The notes below the pieces were generated by a model that was not told the DNA's origin, made no database searches, and saw nothing but the letters and a program-made list of their open reading frames with translations. The translations under genes and the position numbers were made by a program. This document shows, piece by piece, positions 5,921 through 8,219 of a DNA stretch of 8,219 bases; the stretch's first letter is position 1; the number at the start of each line of letters is the position of its first letter. Location: NCBI GenBank assembly GCA_025058915.1, contig JANXEC010000012.1:1-8219 (forward strand). Reading direction: 5' to 3'. Origin of the DNA: Microcaldota archaeon. GTDB taxonomy: Archaea; Micrarchaeota; Micrarchaeia; Anstonellales; J096.

Positions 5921-6554
5921 TCTCGATCATTCTAACTATTGCCCCTGCATCCAAATATCCGTATTTCTTACCTCTGTAGATTATGGTTGGATATGTTGTT
6001 ATGTTGTAAGTTTCACTTAGATATCTGCCCAATCCTTCAAGCTTGCCATCAAATGAATACACTCTAAGCTTAATCCCCATATCTCTCAGTCTAGATCTTG
6101 CCTCAGATATCTCGAAACCCTGATAGTAACATTTCTCACATGGATCTGTTGCGTTGTTGTAATAGAAATATATTATGTACTCCGATGTGTAGTTACACCT
6201 ATCTATAGCTGTCTGGAGCAGAAGATAGTCTCTGTAGAGGTATTCTAAGTAGAGGTTTTTGAGATCCTTATCAATCCTACCTTGAGACTCTAAGTACTCT
6301 ATCCTCTCCCCGAGTCTCCAACTAGATTCCTCCAACCTAGGGAATAGATAGTTGAATATTCTGCAGAACTCCTGATCATCTCTCTCAAGTACGGCCTGTA
6401 GGAGTCCTATTTTCGAACTCAGATCGTTTATTTCGTTTGTGGTTCTCTCGCTTAACATTTTTGAATATCCCCAACCTATAGCAACTCCGGCCAAGAATAT
6501 CGTTATAACAAACACAAATCCTGTGAAGAACACTAATTTATCTATTTCTTTCAT
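5904..6554 (-). CDS. Membrane-anchored thioredoxin-fold protein with CxxC motif
   Basis: The 216-residue product has one N-terminal membrane helix (about 7-29), a helical and probably coiled-coil region (about 35-120), and a C-terminal thioredoxin-like domain (about 125-216). The domain has D-P-C-E-K-C (cysteines 139 and 142) after a beta strand and a T-Y-P-T loop (Pro189) at the position of the family's cis-proline. Two more cysteines (64 and 120) lie in the helical region. The expected topology puts the redox domain outside the cytoplasm, so a role as disulfide oxidase, reductase or isomerase for envelope proteins is likely; the direction of electron flow cannot be told. I chose the ATG at 6554 because an AGGTGGGAG Shine-Dalgarno lies 5 bases before it and it makes an ATGA overlap with the glycosyltransferase stop. 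A GTG at 6566 would add M-G-D-E but lies inside that Shine-Dalgarno. Confidence 0.82.
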   Translation of the reverse strand: MKEIDKLVFFTGFVFVITIFLAGVAIGWGYSKMLSERTTNEINDLSSKIGLLQAVLERDDQEFCRIFNYLFPRLEESSWRLGERIEYLESQGRIDKDLKNLYLEYLYRDYLLLQTAIDRCNYTSEYIIYFYYNNATDPCEKCYYQGFEISEARSRLRDMGIKLRVYSFDGKLEGLGRYLSETYNITTYPTIIYRGKKYGYLDAGAIVRMIENELRG

Positions 6555-7852
6555 CTCGTCTCCCACCTGTTCTGGGCCTGAGTAAGTTCTTTATGAATAA
6601 CAAAAGGCCACACTAGGAACCAAGCCCAACCGAACAATATCATAAACCCTATGAAATCCAGTATCTCCAGGGGCTTTACAGGATTTTCATTTGCTTTGTT
6701 TCTGAGTATGTTTATCATATGTATCTGCCAAGGTAATAGTATTATCCAGAAGATAAATGTAGATACGAGAAAATGATCTACAATCAGATCTAACAGATCC
6801 AAACCCAGCCTGAAAATCCAGAGTCTATGGTCTATCAGGAATAGTATTAGACTCAGGAAGAATGTCGAGAAGGGTATGAAGAACAGCACATCGAGCAAAT
6901 AACCAAACACAAACAGGTTCCCCCATTTCAGATCCAATAGATCCTGATGTTTGATCCTGTTCCATATACCACCTCTTATCCATCTAACTCGTTGTTTGAT
7001 CAGAGAGCTCAGATTCTCTGGGACCTCTGTATAGGCAAATGCATCTAGAGATGCTAGTACTTTGTATCCATGTTTCTGGAGATTCATAGCAATCTCCTGA
7101 TCTTCTGTCAGACTATTCACATCGAAGAGCCCTACTCTCTGAATTGCTTCCTTTCTGAACGCACTCAAACCCCCTGGTGTTACATATACACTATCGAACG
7201 CCTCAAGAATTCTCCTGTATACAAGAATTATGTCATATTCTATACTCTGCCATCTGTTCAGAGCCTTCCCAGTAGATATAACCCTTACACTTCCAGACAC
7301 CCCTCCAACTAATGGATCTTGGAAATATGATGCGAGTCTTGCTGGTGCATCTCTGTCTATTATACTATCTGAATCGATAGTTATTATAATATCACCGGTA
7401 GATTTATGTATTCCTACGTTCTTCGCTGATGCTGCACCTCCATTCTGTTTGTTTATGATCTTTATATGCGGATTGTTTCTGTATTCCTCTAGTATCTTCT
7501 TGGTTGTAATATCTGTTGACCCATCATCAACAATTACAATCTCATACTTATCTTTTGGATAGTCAATGTTCAGAATAGCGTCTATACACTTCCTGAGGTT
7601 CTCTCTCTCATTGTACACAGGCACTACAAAACTGATCCTCCAATCATAACTCTTCCCAGATCCCCTGATGATAAGATCGTACTTCTGTATGAGTTTTGTA
7701 ATAAATACAAAGCTAATTGTAAAAACTATAAAAAAAGACACTATGGCTAAAAAATATCTTACTGGTTTAGCTATATTTAGAATTAATACAAGAATTATGA
7801 AGAATATAACTCCTAATAGGAAGAGTCTAACATGCTCTCTACTAAATCTCAT
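6551..7852 (-). CDS. Processive family-2 glycosyltransferase (IcaA/PgaC/hyaluronan-synthase type), integral membrane
   Basis: The 433-residue product has two N-terminal membrane helices (about 10-28 and 33-53), a cytosolic GT2 domain (about 71-300) and three or four C-terminal membrane helices (about 312-340, 355-378, 397-418). Catalytic motifs are complete: V-V-P-V-Y-N-E (76-82), V-D-D-G-S-T-D (108-114, nucleotide-sugar binding), D-S-D-S (160-163, metal), T-P-G-G-L-S-A-F-R (225-233, acceptor site), T-E-D-Q-E (249-253, general base Asp) and Q-R-V-R-W (287-291), the signature of processive polysaccharide synthases. It likely makes a beta-linked polymer at the membrane while threading it outward. 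The sugar (GlcNAc, hyaluronan-like or glucose) cannot be told. No PilZ domain is present. The start codon overlaps the ATP synthase subunit D stop by 11 bases, and its TGA overlaps the next ATG by 4, so the gene is part of a coupled cluster. A role in cell-surface or capsule glycan is inferred. Confidence 0.88.
   Translation of the reverse strand: MRFSREHVRLFLLGVIFFIILVLILNIAKPVRYFLAIVSFFIVFTISFVFITKLIQKYDLIIRGSGKSYDWRISFVVPVYNERENLRKCIDAILNIDYPKDKYEIVIVDDGSTDITTKKILEEYRNNPHIKIINKQNGGAASAKNVGIHKSTGDIIITIDSDSIIDRDAPARLASYFQDPLVGGVSGSVRVISTGKALNRWQSIEYDIILVYRRILEAFDSVYVTPGGLSAFRKEAIQRVGLFDVNSLTEDQEIAMNLQKHGYKVLASLDAFAYTEVPENLSSLIKQRVRWIRGGIWNRIKHQDLLDLKWGNLFVFGYLLDVLFFIPFSTFFLSLILFLIDHRLWIFRLGLDLLDLIVDHFLVSTFIFWIILLPWQIHMINILRNKANENPVKPLEILDFIGFMILFGWAWFLVWPFVIHKELTQAQNRWETR
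6560..6568 (-). promoter_or_regulatory. Shine-Dalgarno that fixes the start of the thioredoxin-like gene
   Basis: On the minus strand AGGTGGGAG sits within the last codons of the glycosyltransferase gene, 5 bases before the ATG at 6554. It is the strongest ribosome binding site I see in the window. It argues against the upstream GTG at 6566, which is part of this sequence. Confidence 0.65.
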
Positions 7853-8219
7853 CTCTCTTCAGAGACCTTAGTTTTACAAAGTTCTCTCTCTCCATCTCCT
7901 CTAACTTCTGCCTTATAGTCTCTATATCTCGCTCTATTCTAGGTATTATTACATATTGTAATGAATTCACTCTCCTCTTGGTTTTCCTTATCTCTCTCAG
8001 TATGTATTTCAGACTTGCAACTATTTCAGTTAGATCTATCAGCACATCTAGGAGTTCTCTGTTTATCTTTGCCAATGCACCTAGAGATACGGATCTAATG
8101 AATGGGTAGTAGGTCTCTTTATCACGTTTGGTTATGGCTATCTTTGGAATCTTAACTCCCATGATGTTTCTGTAAGATATCAACAACGTATAATCCAGAG
8201 AGTTATATATAGATATTGC
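7842..8219 (-). CDS. atpD: V/A-type ATP synthase subunit D, C-terminal part (5' end outside window)
   Basis: The frame is open to the right edge, so the gene starts beyond 8219; the TTG at 8186 is internal. About 125 residues are visible of a family that normally has about 200-215. The segment begins before the conserved N-I-M-G-V-K-I-P motif and ends with the antiparallel C-terminal helix K-R-R-V-N-S-L-Q-Y-V-I-I-P-R, then L-E-E-M-E-R-E-N-F and a short R/K-rich tail. Subunit D is the central rotor stalk of the V/A-type ATPase. Its two long helices form the coiled coil inside the A3B3 head and, with subunit F, transmit torque to the membrane ring. In many archaea it is the last gene of the ATPase operon, so the rest of that operon may lie just to the right. 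Its TAG stop lies within the start region of the glycosyltransferase gene. Confidence 0.92.
   Translation of the reverse strand, partial: AISIYNSLDYTLLISYRNIMGVKIPKIAITKRDKETYYPFIRSVSLGALAKINRELLDVLIDLTEIVASLKYILREIRKTKRRVNSLQYVIIPRIERDIETIRQKLEEMERENFVKLRSLKRDEI

Noticed and set aside
6555..6566. GTG at 6566 as the start of the thioredoxin-like gene.
   Set aside because: It lies within the AGGTGGGAG ribosome binding site that serves the ATG at 6554. Only four residues are at stake, so some doubt remains.
8184..8186. TTG at 8186 as a start giving a 114-residue protein.
   Set aside because: The frame continues open to the window edge and the protein lacks the N-terminal helix of ATP synthase subunit D, so the gene is cut by the window.
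1..8219. tRNA or rRNA genes, CRISPR arrays, insertion sequences and riboswitches.
   Set aside because: None is visible. The only non-coding gaps are 62 and 82 bases (plus 4 bases within an operon), too small for these, and I saw no transposase or repeat-spacer pattern.

Overview
The window is a densely packed, AT-rich stretch of archaeal chromosome. Three things point to an archaeon: a V/A-type ATP synthase subunit D, a Taw3-type wybutosine enzyme, and promoters with a TATA box about 25 bases upstream of a start codon with no leader. The very short gaps, overlapping genes and many membrane-anchored or secreted proteins of unknown type would suit a small-genome (DPANN-like) lineage. That placement is an inference; there is no marker gene here that proves it.

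Layout from left to right. (1) Positions 1-1018, plus strand: the 3' part of a cell-surface protein with Ig-like domains, a long Asn/Gln/Thr-rich stalk full of N-glycosylation sequons, and a C-terminal membrane anchor. A T-rich terminator follows. (2) Positions 1081-4575, minus strand: a three-gene operon transcribed right to left. It holds an ATP-citrate lyase small-subunit (AclB-like) homologue, an unrecognised 462-residue soluble protein, and an M42-family metallo-aminopeptidase. (3) Positions 4576-4657: a compact divergent promoter region with one TATA box for each direction, both apparently giving leaderless transcripts. (4) Positions 4658-5407, plus strand: a secreted beta-rich protein of unknown function whose last 51 bases overlap the gene facing it. 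(5) Positions 5357-8219, minus strand: four overlapping genes running V/A-type ATP synthase subunit D (5' end outside the window), a processive family-2 glycosyltransferase, a membrane-anchored thioredoxin-fold protein, and taw3.

The most interesting point is the AclB-like protein. It matches the citrate- and ATP-binding half of ATP-citrate lyase along its whole length, but the usual partner (AclA, with the CoA-binding, phospho-histidine and citrate-synthase-like domains) is not next to it. An unrecognised protein occupies the next position in the operon. One of the two residues expected to hold the metal in the ATP-grasp domain is glycine instead of aspartate. Either AclA is encoded elsewhere, or this operon encodes an altered enzyme.

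The right-hand cluster mixes energy conservation, envelope glycan synthesis, extracytoplasmic thiol chemistry and tRNA modification. Stop/start overlaps suggest coupled translation, but no shared pathway is evident.
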